From contig NZ_ML769301.1 of assembly GCF_009720385.1 (NCBI RefSeq), positions 863,898-927,897 of the forward strand: 64,000 nucleotides of DNA, read 5' to 3'. The notes beneath the pieces are model-generated. The model was not told the origin of the DNA. It did not search any database and worked only from the letters and a program-made list of their open reading frames with translations. The stretch comes from Catellatospora vulcania. GTDB taxonomy: Bacteria > Actinomycetota > Actinomycetes > Mycobacteriales > Micromonosporaceae. How positions within the stretch are numbered: position 1 is the stretch's first letter; every line of letters begins with the position of its first letter. Shown in pieces: positions 9,950 through 18,508 of the stretch. A program made the translations under genes and the position numbers.

Positions 9950-10873
9950 TCAGTAGCCGCCGCGGACCTCGTTGTCGAGCTGTTCACCGGCGAGGTAGCG
10001 CCGCACCTGGGCGCCGACCAGCCGGTACGCCCGGGGCACCGTCCCCTGCACCGCGCCCGCGACGTGCGGTGTCAGCAGCACGTTCGGCATGTCCCACAGC
10101 GGGCTGTCGGGCGGCAGCGGCTCGGGGTCGGTCACGTCCAGGGCCGCGCTGAGCCGCCCGCTCGCCAGCTCCGCGGTCAGCGCCGCGGCGTCGGCCACCC
10201 GTCCCCGGGCCGCGTTGACCAGCAGCGCCCCGTCGGGCATCGCGGCCAGGAACGCCGCGTCGACCAGGTGTTCGGTCTGCGCGGTCAGCGGCACCAGCAG
10301 CACCACCACGTCCGCCCCCGGTAGCAGCCGCGGCAGGTCGGCGACGCCGTGCACGCCATCCCGGGCGGTGTGCGCCACGTTGGTCACCTGGACGTCGAAC
10401 GGGGCCAGCCGGGCCGCCAGGGCCGCGCCGATCGAGCCCGCACCCACGATCAGCACGTGTCTGCCGGACAGCTCGCCGGTCGGCGTGACCTCGCCCTCGG
10501 CGTACCGGTGCGCGGCCTGCGCGCGGGCGAAGTAGTCGAAGCGGCGCACCGAGGCGATGATCGCGCCGACCACCCACTCGGCGACGTTCGGGTCGTGCAC
10601 GCCGCGCGCGTCGCACAGCGTCACGCCCTCGCGCAGCCGCCCGATCCACGCGTCGGCGCCCGCCGAGAGCAGCTGGACCACCTTCAGGCCGGTCATCGGC
10701 GCGGCCAGGTCCACGAGCCCTGGGCTGCCCACGTTGGGCGGCACCCAGAACTCGACCCCGGCCGGGTCGCCCGGCAGCGGAGCATCGGCGGCGGGCAGCA
10801 CCGCGACGTCGACGCCGTCCGGCAACGGCCCCATCAAGTCCCGACCGGCCTCATGGGCGATCCACATCCGCAC
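9950..10873 (-). CDS. D-isomer-specific 2-hydroxyacid dehydrogenase
   Basis: A 307-residue NAD(P)-dependent dehydrogenase. The Rossmann motif is VGAGSIGAALAARL (GxGxxG). The catalytic arginine lies in NAARGRV, the acidic partner in DVTDPEPLP, and the catalytic histidine in LTPHVAG. It would interconvert a 2-keto acid and a D-2-hydroxy acid; the substrate is unknown. The GTG start at 10873 stands six bases after TAGCGT, a leaderless arrangement. Confidence 0.88.
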   Translation of the reverse strand: MRMWIAHEAGRDLMGPLPDGVDVAVLPAADAPLPGDPAGVEFWVPPNVGSPGLVDLAAPMTGLKVVQLLSAGADAWIGRLREGVTLCDARGVHDPNVAEWVVGAIIASVRRFDYFARAQAAHRYAEGEVTPTGELSGRHVLIVGAGSIGAALAARLAPFDVQVTNVAHTARDGVHGVADLPRLLPGADVVVLLVPLTAQTEHLVDAAFLAAMPDGALLVNAARGRVADAAALTAELASGRLSAALDVTDPEPLPPDSPLWDMPNVLLTPHVAGAVQGTVPRAYRLVGAQVRRYLAGEQLDNEVRGGY

Positions 10874-10925
10874 GGTCCCACGCTATCGGCCGCCGGCCGG
10901 TGCCAGGCGGCTCTCGCCGAACCGG

Positions 10926-11882
10926 TCAGAGGACGTTGGGCGCCAGCAGTTCCTCCAGCCAGCCGGGCACGGCGGGGCCGTACTCGGCCAGCGGCCCGGC
11001 CTCGGCGCCCTCCAGGGACCGCTGCCAGGACAACGCCCGGCTCACCTTCGCGGTCTGCACAGCGGGCTCGACCTCGGCGGCCAACTCGGCCCGGGTGCCG
11101 TACCCGGTCCACGGCTCCAGGTAGGCGTCACGCAGCCGGGCCAGCACCGGGTCGCCGGGCTTGAGGTCGTAGCGGTCCGCGGCGACCCGCATCGCGATCA
11201 GCAGCACCGCGAACGGGTGGGCCACCGACGCGTCACCCCAGTCGAAGAACCGGTATCCGTCGCCGACCAGCACGTTCGCGTCGTGCAGGTCGTCGTGCTG
11301 CACCGAGACCGGCACCACGCTCGCGGCGACCCGCTCGCAGAGCACCCGGTACTCCGGCACGTACGCCCGCAACGCGCCCAGCCGCTCGGCGGGCAGCGAA
11401 CCGCCGACGAGCGGGTCGTCGAGCAGGTCCGCGAAGTGGCCAGGCAGCTGGGACGCGGTCATGTCGGGCACGCCCAACGCGATCATCTCGGCCGCCCGCG
11501 GCACGAGGTCGCGCTGCAGGTCGGCGTGCCGGGCCAGCAGATCCTCCCAGTGCACCGGGTCGTCGGAGGCCGTCTCGCGCAGCGTCCTACCGCCGTCGGG
11601 CAGCAGCGACCAGCCGCGCTCGCCGTCGATCGCGATGGGTTCGAGCACCCGTCCCGGGGCCCACCGGCCGAGCGCGTCGAGCAGCCGGGCCTCGTACGTC
11701 GAGCAGTGGCCGTTGGCCTTGAACCACACCGTGCGCCCGCCGACGGGCACCTTGGCGAGCACCGACCACGGCCGCACCCGGGTCTGCTCGACCGGCCCGG
11801 TGACCCGCAGCCCGGCCCCCGCCAGCGTCTCGTCGATCCAGCCCAGGACCTGGCCCCAGTCGGGTGTCACAGTGTTGTTCAT
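10926..11882 (-). CDS. aminoglycoside-phosphotransferase-fold protein
   Basis: A 318-residue protein of the APH/choline-kinase fold. The catalytic loop is VQHDDLHDANVLV (Brenner-type H-x-D...N) and the metal-binding DFG equivalent is FFDWGDA. The N-terminal lobe includes WFKANG with a candidate ATP-binding lysine. Members phosphorylate small molecules, and many actinomycete copies have no known substrate; resistance should not be assumed. The ATG at 11882 follows a TAGCCT box by seven bases (leaderless). Confidence 0.82.
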   Translation of the reverse strand: MNNTVTPDWGQVLGWIDETLAGAGLRVTGPVEQTRVRPWSVLAKVPVGGRTVWFKANGHCSTYEARLLDALGRWAPGRVLEPIAIDGERGWSLLPDGGRTLRETASDDPVHWEDLLARHADLQRDLVPRAAEMIALGVPDMTASQLPGHFADLLDDPLVGGSLPAERLGALRAYVPEYRVLCERVAASVVPVSVQHDDLHDANVLVGDGYRFFDWGDASVAHPFAVLLIAMRVAADRYDLKPGDPVLARLRDAYLEPWTGYGTRAELAAEVEPAVQTAKVSRALSWQRSLEGAEAGPLAEYGPAVPGWLEELLAPNVL

Positions 11883-12071
11883 GCCCGGCAGGCTACCGGC
11901 GCGCTGACCTGCGCCGCCCGCGATATTCCGGCTGCAAGTCTCTGGCCCGCGCACACGCGCGCGCGAAACCAGCCCCGACGAGGCAGGAACCGCACCCACC
12001 CCAGCCGGGGTGAGCAGCGGACGCCCGAGAAGGGCGCTGTTCCACAACTCTAACGAGTTATGAAACAGGCT

Positions 12072-12530
12072 TTAGACCGCCACGATCAGCAGCGCCGACA
12101 CGAGCAGGGCGAGCAGGTGCAGGGCCTGGTCGGCGGCGTACATGCCGCAGACCGGGGTGGTCAGCTCGGCGAAGTTCGGCGACCCGGTGGCCCGCAGCAG
12201 CGCCCGCACCGGCCAGCGGCGGTCCAGCAGCGCGTGGGTCGCCACCGAGAACGCCAGGCCCGCGGCGATGCCCCAGCCGGACAGCGGCAGCCGCAGCACC
12301 GCGGTCGTGCCGACCAGCAGCACGGCCATCGTCACGTGGTATCCGGCCAGGTGCCCGGCCATCGCGGCCCAGCCGCGCCGGCCCGGCCCGGACTTGCCCT
12401 CCGCCTGCTTGTCGGTCTGCGCGACGTGGTCGCCGAGCTGGTGCCCCACGTACAGCACGAGCAGCACGACGGCGAAGGTGGCCGCGCGGGCCACCACCAT
12501 CGGATCGGGTACGGAGGACATGCTCTCCAT
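12072..12530 (-). CDS. small membrane protein resembling DUF3307
   Basis: A 152-residue protein with about four hydrophobic segments. Histidine/aspartate motifs near membrane boundaries (VGHQLGDHVAQTDKQAEGK, GHLAGYHV, THALLDRRWP) are the usual signature of DUF3307-like proteins of unknown function. The start could be the ATG at 12530 or the one at 12521, which has a closer GGAGAG. It is divergent from the hypothetical gene at 12680. Confidence 0.7.
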   Translation of the reverse strand: MESMSSVPDPMVVARAATFAVVLLVLYVGHQLGDHVAQTDKQAEGKSGPGRRGWAAMAGHLAGYHVTMAVLLVGTTAVLRLPLSGWGIAAGLAFSVATHALLDRRWPVRALLRATGSPNFAELTTPVCGMYAADQALHLLALLVSALLIVAV

Positions 12531-12679
12531 GGTGGCTCGCGACGGCGTGCCGCGCTGCGTTCCAGCCGACACTTTCGATGTGTGCTGCGCTACGGAGTGA
12601 GCGTGGAATGTGGCCTGGAACTCATCCGGGGCGCTCGGTAGGGTGTCGGGTTCAGCACCGCCGACCACGGGGAGTCCAC

Positions 12680-13396
12680 ATGTCCTACGCCGCGCTCGTC
12701 CGGCCCGCGCTCGACCGCGTCTACAACGGAATGCGCACCGCCGCCCGCGACCGCGTACGCGAACTGGTCGCCCAGACCGGGGTGCGCCCCGGTTTCAACG
12801 GCAGCTTCTACTTCGGCCTGCTGGCCCGGCCCATGCCCGCGGCCGCGTTCGCGGCGGCCACCACCTACAACGGCTCCGACATGACCGACGAGCTGGCGCA
12901 GGGCGTCATGGCCGTCGACGGGGCCGGCACGTGGTCGCTGACCGATTCCGGACGCGACTTCACCCTGGCGATGCAGCAGGCGATCGCCGACGCCGCGCAG
13001 GAGCACTGGAGCCAGACGTTCAACGGCATGCTGCCCGGCGCGGCCGCCCTGCCGCGGTTGGCCGAGCTGCTCGCCGTCGTGCTCAAGGCCGGCGAGGCGA
13101 CCGGCGGTCCGGCGTTCCACGCTGCGGCTCCGGTGTACGAGCCGCCCGGCGCGTCGTACGCGATGCAGGTCAGCACCCGGATGGGTGCGCTGCGTCACCA
13201 CCGCGGCGACGCGCACCGGGCCGCCTGGGCCGCCGCCGGGCTGACCCTGGAGCAGTTGCGCGCGCTGGCACCCGGTGACCCGCTGCGGGTGTCCATCGAG
13301 CAGGACACGAACCGCCGCGACGAGCCGATCTACGCCGCGCTGACCGAGCAGGAGCGCTGGGAGCTGCTGGGCCTGCTGGCCGCCCTGCCCAACTGA
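12680..13396 (+). CDS. conserved hypothetical protein, SCO6745-like layout
   Basis: A 239-residue soluble protein starting MSYAALVRPALDRVYNGM with a GGGGAG ribosome site. It has an alpha-helical N-terminus and a middle part ending SLTDSGRDFTLAMQQAI, reminiscent of a winged-helix wing. A C-terminal helical domain follows (RHHRGDAHRAAWAAAGLT). The arrangement resembles a widespread actinobacterial family of unknown function. No catalytic signature is visible. Confidence 0.65.
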   Translation: MSYAALVRPALDRVYNGMRTAARDRVRELVAQTGVRPGFNGSFYFGLLARPMPAAAFAAATTYNGSDMTDELAQGVMAVDGAGTWSLTDSGRDFTLAMQQAIADAAQEHWSQTFNGMLPGAAALPRLAELLAVVLKAGEATGGPAFHAAAPVYEPPGASYAMQVSTRMGALRHHRGDAHRAAWAAAGLTLEQLRALAPGDPLRVSIEQDTNRRDEPIYAALTEQERWELLGLLAALPN

Positions 13397-13400
13397 CGGC

Positions 13401-13955
13401 CTACAGGCCGAGGCCCTCCAGCACCGTCGCGCCGGGCAGGCTCGCCAGCACCTTGCCCGGCACGATGAGCTTCCCGCGCCTGTTGCCGGACCCGATCACC
13501 ACGTACGGCGCGTCCGCGACGGCGGCGTCCACCAGCACCGGCCAGCTCTCCGGCAAGCCGATCGGGGTGATGCCGCCGTACTGCATCCCGGTCAGCGACA
13601 CTGCCTCGTCCATCGGCGCGAACGACGCCTTGCGCGCCCCGAGGTGCTTGCGGACCAGGCCGTTCACGTCGGCGCGGGTGCTGGCCAGCACCATGCATGC
13701 GGCGTAGGTCACGTCCTGCCCGCGCTTGGCGGCGACCACCACGCAGTTGGCCGACAGCTCCGGGGCCACCTGATACGCCTCGCCGAAGTTCCCGGTGTCG
13801 GCCAGCTCCGGGTCGGTGTCGACGACCAGGACCGACTCGACGGGCTCGGCGCCGGCCCAGCCGGCCAGGGCCTTGGCCACGGGCGCGGCGACGAGGTCGG
13901 CACGGTCCACGGCGGGCCAGGCCGCCTCGAAGTTCCCGATCGGTGCAGCAGACAT
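13401..13955 (-). CDS. YbaK/EbsC family aminoacyl-tRNA deacylase
   Basis: A 184-residue protein of the YbaK/ProX editing fold. Characteristic features are the early strand ESVLVVDTDP, then CVVVAAKRG, LGARKASFAPMDEAVSLTGMQYGGITPIGLP and VVIGSGNRRGKLIVP. Family members hydrolyse mischarged aminoacyl-tRNAs such as Cys- or Ala-tRNA(Pro). Which tRNA is corrected here cannot be told. The ATG is seven bases after a TAGCAT box (leaderless). It diverges from the HIT gene. Confidence 0.85.
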   Translation of the reverse strand: MSAAPIGNFEAAWPAVDRADLVAAPVAKALAGWAGAEPVESVLVVDTDPELADTGNFGEAYQVAPELSANCVVVAAKRGQDVTYAACMVLASTRADVNGLVRKHLGARKASFAPMDEAVSLTGMQYGGITPIGLPESWPVLVDAAVADAPYVVIGSGNRRGKLIVPGKVLASLPGATVLEGLGL

Positions 13956-13997
13956 GGGACCGATGCTACCCAGGCACCCGATAGGCTCGGCGTTGCC

Positions 13998-14417
13998 ATG
14001 GAGGGATGTCTGTTCTGCGAGATCGCGGCCGGCGCGCGACCGGCGTACCTGGTGCACGCCGACGACACGGTCGTGGCGTTCCTGGACACCCGGCCGGTGT
14101 TCCCCGGTCACGTGCTGGTGGTGCCGCGCGGCCACGTGCCGACCCTGCACGACCTGCCCGCCGAAGCCGTGGGCGGCTACTTCCAGCAGGTCCAGCGGAT
14201 CGCGGGAGCCGTCGAGTCGGCGATGTCGGCCCAGGGCACCTTCGTCGCGCTGAACAACAAGATCAGCCAGAGTGTGCCGCACCTGCACACCCATGTGGTA
14301 CCCCGGACCAAGGGCGACGGCCTGCGCGGCTTCTTCTGGCCCCGCACCAAGTACGCCGACGAGGCCCAGGCCCGCTCGGCCGCCGACGCGATCGCAGCCG
14401 CGCTCGCCGCGACCTGA
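13998..14417 (+). CDS. HIT family (histidine triad) protein
   Basis: A 139-residue nucleotide-binding hydrolase of the HIT superfamily. The triad is His95-x-His97-x-His99 in PHLHTHVVPR. The N-terminal CLFCEIAAG carries the two cysteines of the family zinc site, and FPGHVLVVPR is the conserved strand. It probably cleaves AMP-type phosphoramidates or dinucleotides. A terminator hairpin follows at 14440. Confidence 0.9.
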   Translation: MEGCLFCEIAAGARPAYLVHADDTVVAFLDTRPVFPGHVLVVPRGHVPTLHDLPAEAVGGYFQQVQRIAGAVESAMSAQGTFVALNNKISQSVPHLHTHVVPRTKGDGLRGFFWPRTKYADEAQARSAADAIAAALAAT

Positions 14418-14439
14418 CGCCGCGCGACGACCGCACGGC

Positions 14440-14470
14440 GAAGGGGCCGGCTGCCACAGCCGACCCCTTC
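14440..14470. terminator. bidirectional hairpin terminator
   Basis: A 14-base stem (GAAGGGGCCGGCTG against CAGCCGACCCCTTC, one mismatch) closes a three-base loop between the convergent HIT and hydrolase genes. Confidence 0.75.
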
Positions 14471-14484
14471 CATCTGACTTCGTC

Positions 14485-15252
14485 TCAGCTGACGGGAACG
14501 GTCTCCCGCAGGAAGTCGACCAGCACCGGGTTCAGCGCCTCGGGCCGCTCCATGCTCGGCAGGTGCCCGGCCCAGTCGAGGTGCACGTGCCGGGACCCGG
14601 CGATCTGCTTCGACAACCGCAGGGCGATGTCGTGGAAGTCGGCGAAGTCGTGCTCGCCGGACACCAGCAGGCACGGGGCGGTGATCGCGGACAGGTCGAC
14701 GTCGTGCTTGATCGACCCGTGCTCCTCCTCCGCGGGCGCGAGCTGCACCTCGAACGCGTGGCGCTGCATCACGCGCACCAGCTCCCGGGTCGCCTCGTCG
14801 CCGTGCGGGCCGACCCACGCCGTGACGTTGAGTTCGGTCGCCCCGGCGACGTCGCCCGCTTCGAGCAGCGTGTCCTCCTGCTGCCCGTACGCGCTGAGCT
14901 GCGCGCTGGGCTCGTGGTCGGCGACCGCGGTGCACAGCAGGGCCAGCGCCGTCGTGCGCTCCGGCCGCCGCGCCGCGAACTCGATCGCGACCCGGCCACC
15001 GCCGGAGGCCCCCACCAGCGCCGCCCGCTCGATGCCGAGTTCGTCGAGCAGGTCGGCGACGTCGTCGGCGTTGTTGTAGGGCCGGTCCGGCATGGGCGAC
15101 TCCCCGAAGCCGCGCAGGTCGCACCGCACCACGCGGTAACCCGCCGCGGTCAGGACCGGCAGCTGCGGGTCCCACATGCGCCGATCGCAGACCGTGGAGT
15201 GCAGCAGGACAATCGTCGGGCCTTCACCGGCCACGTCATGTGAAAGTGTCAT
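14485..15252 (-). CDS. alpha/beta-hydrolase fold protein
   Basis: A 255-residue hydrolase. The nucleophile elbow is GASGGG with Ser83, the oxyanion region is LLHSTVCD, the acid is probably in LLVSGEHDF, and the histidine in DWAGHLPSMERPE. The closest general resemblance is to 3-oxoadipate-enol-lactonase-type and related small hydrolases; the substrate is unknown. The ATG at 15252 lies eight bases downstream of TAAGGT, suggesting a leaderless message. Confidence 0.85.
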   Translation of the reverse strand: MTLSHDVAGEGPTIVLLHSTVCDRRMWDPQLPVLTAAGYRVVRCDLRGFGESPMPDRPYNNADDVADLLDELGIERAALVGASGGGRVAIEFAARRPERTTALALLCTAVADHEPSAQLSAYGQQEDTLLEAGDVAGATELNVTAWVGPHGDEATRELVRVMQRHAFEVQLAPAEEEHGSIKHDVDLSAITAPCLLVSGEHDFADFHDIALRLSKQIAGSRHVHLDWAGHLPSMERPEALNPVLVDFLRETVPVS

Positions 15253-15315
15253 CGCGGGCCACCTTAGTGATCAAGGCGAGACGCCGCCTCCGAATTCGGT
15301 CCCCAGTGAGCCCGG

Positions 15316-15570
15316 TCACCGCGCGGACTGGAAGACCGCCGTCGTGGTGGCCAGGAAGTAAACGAACATCAGCACCGCTGCCAGCATCGCGGCCCGCATG
15401 GCGAGCATCCACGCCTTGCGGGCGCTCTTCACTGCCGCCTTGGCCTTGGGCACCCCGGCGACGGCGGACTTGTACCCGGCGCCGGCCTGTTGCATCTTCA
15501 GCCACCGGCGGCCGACCAGGATCCCCAGCAGCACTCCGATAATGCCGATCATCAGCGCGTCCCCGGACAT
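15316..15570 (-). CDS. small membrane protein, unrecognised
   Basis: An 84-residue protein with an N-terminal hydrophobic helix (MIGIIGVLLGILVG), a basic lysine/alanine-rich linker (VPKAKAAVKSARKAW), and a C-terminal hydrophobic helix (MLAAVLMFVYFLATTT). Two transmembrane segments are likely. The start is supported by a TAGGTT box six bases before the ATG. No family is recognised. Confidence 0.65.
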   Translation of the reverse strand: MSGDALMIGIIGVLLGILVGRRWLKMQQAGAGYKSAVAGVPKAKAAVKSARKAWMLAMRAAMLAAVLMFVYFLATTTAVFQSAR

Positions 15571-15773
15571 GCACAGAACCTAACCGCCCGATCGACTCCG
15601 TGCGATACCTCATTCATCAGCTTTCTTCCGTGGATACTCCGGCCTTCAGGCCGGAGAGGAAACGGAACGCCCGCGCAGCAGGACAGGCATCGCCCGATCC
15701 GCTGCCAAGGCGGACCGGCGTCGGCCCGCAACACGACGCAAGGTCCGTCGTGTGTCCTGTTAGGATCTGGGCC

Positions 15774-16979
15774 GTGTCTAGGATGGTGAAGCGGGCCTTC
15801 AAGTACCGCTTCTACCCGACCGACGCCCAAGCCGCGCAGCTGTCGCGGACGTTCGGGTGCGTCCGGCTGGTCTACAACCTGGCGTTGCAGGCCAGGTCCC
15901 AGGCGTGGACCCAGCGCCAGGAGCGGGTGGGCTACCACGCGACCTCGGCGCTGCTCACCGGGTGGAAGAAGACCGACGACCTGGCGTTTCTTAACGAGGT
16001 GTCGTCCGTGCCGCTGCAGCAGGCGCTGCGGCACCTGCAGACCGCGTACACCAACTTCTGGGCCAAACGAGCCGAGCACCCGAGCTTCAAGTCCAAGAAA
16101 CGCTCGCGCCGCTCGGCCGAGTACACCACCAGCGCATTCCGGTGGCGTGACGGCGCGCTGCTGCTGGCGAAGTTGAGCGAACCTCTCGACATCGTGTGGT
16201 CTCGGCCGCTGCCGCAGGGTTGTACGCCCTCGACGGTGACCGTGTCGCAGGATGCGGCCGGACGCTGGTTCGTGTCCCTTCTCTGCGACGACGTCATCGA
16301 ACAGACCCCCGCCACCGGCACGGTCGGGATCGACGTCGGACTCGACAGCCTGCTCACCCTGTCCACCGGCGAGAAGATCACCAACCCCCGGTACGAGCGC
16401 GCCGGCCGGCAGCGGCTGGTCCGCGCGCAACGGAACCTCGCCCGCAAGCAGAAAGGCTCGGCCAACCGGGCCAAAGCCCGGGTGAAGGTTGCCCGTGTCC
16501 ATGCCCGGATCGCCGACCGCCGCCGTGACCACCTGCACAAACTGACCACTCGGCTCGTTCGTGATACTCAAACGATCGTGATCGAGGACCTGGCCGTACG
16601 CAACATGGTCAAAAACCACCGGCTCGCTCGGGCGATCAGTGACGCGGCGTGGCGGCAGCTGCGCAGGATGCTGGAGTACAAAGCCGCCTGGCACGGCCGC
16701 GACCTGATCGTCGTCGACCGCTGGTTCCCGTCGACCAAGCTGTGCTCGGTATGCGGGGCACTCGCCCAGCATATGCCGCTGGACGTGCGGGAGTGGACGT
16801 GCCGTTGCGGCAGCGTCCACGACCGCGACGTCAACGCGGCCCGCAACATCCTGGCCGCCGGACTGGCGGTGACAGCCTGCGGAGACGGTGTAAGACCCCA
16901 ACGAGGATCCTCTCGGAGGGGGCAGTCGTCGGTGAAACAGGAAAGCCCGAGGGCGACCAAGGGAATCCCCGTCCGTTAG
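15774..16979 (+). CDS. tnpB: TnpB-family RNA-guided endonuclease (IS605 orfB)
   Basis: A 401-residue TnpB with all catalytic parts intact: RuvC-I Asp187 in VGIDVGLDS, RuvC-II Glu271 in VIEDLAVRN, zinc ribbon Cys324/Cys327/Cys343/Cys345 and RuvC-III Asp352 in HDRDVNAARN. The N-terminus YRFYPTDAQ is typical. Family members cut DNA next to a transposon-associated motif using an RNA made from the element's right end. The GTG at 15774 is seven bases after TAGGAT; the ATG at 15783 is an alternative. The stop codon lies inside the right-end hairpin, as usual. Confidence 0.9.
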   Translation: MSRMVKRAFKYRFYPTDAQAAQLSRTFGCVRLVYNLALQARSQAWTQRQERVGYHATSALLTGWKKTDDLAFLNEVSSVPLQQALRHLQTAYTNFWAKRAEHPSFKSKKRSRRSAEYTTSAFRWRDGALLLAKLSEPLDIVWSRPLPQGCTPSTVTVSQDAAGRWFVSLLCDDVIEQTPATGTVGIDVGLDSLLTLSTGEKITNPRYERAGRQRLVRAQRNLARKQKGSANRAKARVKVARVHARIADRRRDHLHKLTTRLVRDTQTIVIEDLAVRNMVKNHRLARAISDAAWRQLRRMLEYKAAWHGRDLIVVDRWFPSTKLCSVCGALAQHMPLDVREWTCRCGSVHDRDVNAARNILAAGLAVTACGDGVRPQRGSSRRGQSSVKQESPRATKGIPVR

Positions 16980-16996
16980 GGCGGGGAGGATGTCAA
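16880..16996 (+). ncRNA. predicted omega RNA (right-end RNA) of the TnpB element
   Basis: The 3' part of tnpB and the right-end hairpin form the usual omega-RNA scaffold region in this family. Guide bases would start just after TCAA, at 16997 (CCACATTGCGCACC...). The 5' limit given is approximate. Expression is inferred from family knowledge. Confidence 0.5.
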
Positions 16997-17029
16997 CCAC
17001 ATTGCGCACCCGGCCTGGCCGGTCGGCGG

Positions 17030-17986
17030 TCAATGCGGGAAGACGCGCGGGATCCTGGTGTCGGTCTCGTTGCGGAACGCCTCGATCGCGGCGCTGACCT
17101 GCCGCATCAGGTGCGTGCCCTCGATCCGGTCCAGCAGCAGGTTGCGCGCCGCCAGGCCCGCCAGGTCGACGGTGAAGTACACCGCCATCAGCGGATTCAC
17201 GAACAGCCGGCTGCCACCGGTGCGGCGGGTGAACTGCACGTCGCCGTGCAGCCCCTGCAGCGCCGCGGCGATCTGCCCGTTGACGATGCTCGGCCATCCC
17301 TGGGTCAGCGCCCGCGCGTGCACGACCGCCTCCACGTACGCCCGCGCCTGCGGCGACCGCCCCGGAATCGACAGCGCCCCCAGGTACGCCCCGGCCCGGT
17401 CGAGTTCGGCAAGGTTCTCCAGCACCTGCACGTGGTTGACGCCGTGATAGGCGTCGATCCCGAAGCCGAGGCAGGTGACCAGCTTGACCGGCACGTCCAG
17501 CGCGGCGACGGCGGCGAGGCTGGTCATGTCCTCCTCAGGCGTGCCCAGCCCGGTCTCATCACCGCGCATGAGGATGTCGGTGCCGCCGTCGACGAGCACG
17601 ATCGCGTCCGGTTTCCACCGCTCGACCAGCACCCGGTACGCCGCCCGTAGCGGCTGCACCCCGACCCGCGCGAACGCGTACACGGTCGAGGGCAGCCCGT
17701 TGACCTCCAGCCACAACGCCAGGGTCCGCTCGGGAAAGTAGTCGTCCAGGCCTTTGGTCGTCGGGCCGACCGCGGCGACGTCGGGCTCCAGCCACACCTG
17801 CGGGTCCAGCGCGTTCAGGTCAGCGAACGACAGGTTCGCCAGCTGCACCTGCACACCGTCGGCCTGCAGTTGCAGGGCCAGCGGCAGGCCCGCGTACACG
17901 TCGAAACCGCCCCCCGCCCCGGCGATCAGGACGCGCTCGCACCCGGCCAGCGCCTCGAACAGCCCCGGCGTACGCAGCGACGGCAT
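17030..17986 (-). CDS. DUF1152 family protein
   Basis: A 318-residue protein. The N-terminal glycine-rich motif VLIAGAGGGFDVYAGLPLAL and VLVDGGTDILMRGDE are hallmarks of the DUF1152 family, whose function is unsettled. The fold suggests nucleotide or sugar-phosphate binding. The start overlaps the stop of the upstream Nudix-like gene (TGATG), so the two are coupled. It ends 34 bases after the TnpB element, which inserted directly downstream without disrupting it. Confidence 0.75.
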   Translation of the reverse strand: MPSLRTPGLFEALAGCERVLIAGAGGGFDVYAGLPLALQLQADGVQVQLANLSFADLNALDPQVWLEPDVAAVGPTTKGLDDYFPERTLALWLEVNGLPSTVYAFARVGVQPLRAAYRVLVERWKPDAIVLVDGGTDILMRGDETGLGTPEEDMTSLAAVAALDVPVKLVTCLGFGIDAYHGVNHVQVLENLAELDRAGAYLGALSIPGRSPQARAYVEAVVHARALTQGWPSIVNGQIAAALQGLHGDVQFTRRTGGSRLFVNPLMAVYFTVDLAGLAARNLLLDRIEGTHLMRQVSAAIEAFRNETDTRIPRVFPH

Positions 17987-18429
17987 CAGACCGGACCGGC
18001 CGGGAAGAACCGGCCCGCCAGCGTCAGATACTCGGTGGATTCCAGGAACCGGCCCAGCACGAACCCGGACGCCGGAGTGAACGCCCGCCCGCTGAGCACG
18101 TCCTCGCCTGCTACGAACTCGGCGATCACCCCGTCCTGCGCCACGATGTCATGGTTCCAGGCAGGGGTTCCCACGGCGAAGAAGTACACGTCGGTCTGGG
18201 TGCCCGGCAGGTAACCGTGCCAGAACAGCGCCGGCTCGCCGTCGACCGGCAGACCGGTCTGCTCGGCGATGTGCCGCCGGGCCGCATTGGCCGGGGTCTC
18301 CCCGGCCCGGATCGCGCCACCGGGCAGGCTCCACCGGTTGGCCCGCACCGCGGACTGCTCATCGCGCATCCTCAGCAGCACGGCGCCGGTGCGGCCCACC
18401 AGAGCGGTCAGCACGATACGGGTGGTCAT
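17986..18429 (-). CDS. Nudix-fold protein with an incomplete Nudix box
   Basis: A 147-residue Nudix-domain protein. The box reads GGAIRAGETPANAARRHIAEQTGL. Against Gx5Ex7REUxEExGU, the RE glutamate is His and the last glutamate of EE is Gln, so two metal ligands are missing. It may bind rather than hydrolyse a nucleotide, or use altered metal coordination. The ATG follows a TAGGCT box by six bases (leaderless). It is coupled to the DUF1152 gene, suggesting a joint role in nucleotide-like metabolite handling (inference). Confidence 0.8.
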   Translation of the reverse strand: MTTRIVLTALVGRTGAVLLRMRDEQSAVRANRWSLPGGAIRAGETPANAARRHIAEQTGLPVDGEPALFWHGYLPGTQTDVYFFAVGTPAWNHDIVAQDGVIAEFVAGEDVLSGRAFTPASGFVLGRFLESTEYLTLAGRFFPAGPV

Positions 18430-18508
18430 GGGGCGAGCCTACTTCGCGTCGACACGCCCGCGCTGTCCCCGACCGGCGGCTGTCGGACCGTCGGCATACT
18501 CTGGCCGC

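Larger units (their letters stand above)
15637..16996 (+). mobile_element. solo IS200/IS605-superfamily (IS1341-like) element with tnpB only
   Basis: The left end is marked by a hairpin of CTCCGGCC/GGCCGGAG arms (15637-15656). The right end has the hairpin CCCCGTCC-GTTA-GGGCGGGG (16967-16986) followed by GGATGTCAA, where IS605-family right ends often terminate in TCAA. No tnpA (Y1 transposase) is present, so movement would need a transposase in trans. The exact left boundary is unresolved and may lie a few tens of bases before 15637; a TTCAT at 15612-15616 is one candidate flanking motif. Confidence 0.75.

Noticed and set aside
10926..11882. Antibiotic resistance (aminoglycoside phosphotransferase) call
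   Set aside because: Only the kinase fold is supported; residues that define drug-modifying subfamilies cannot be identified.
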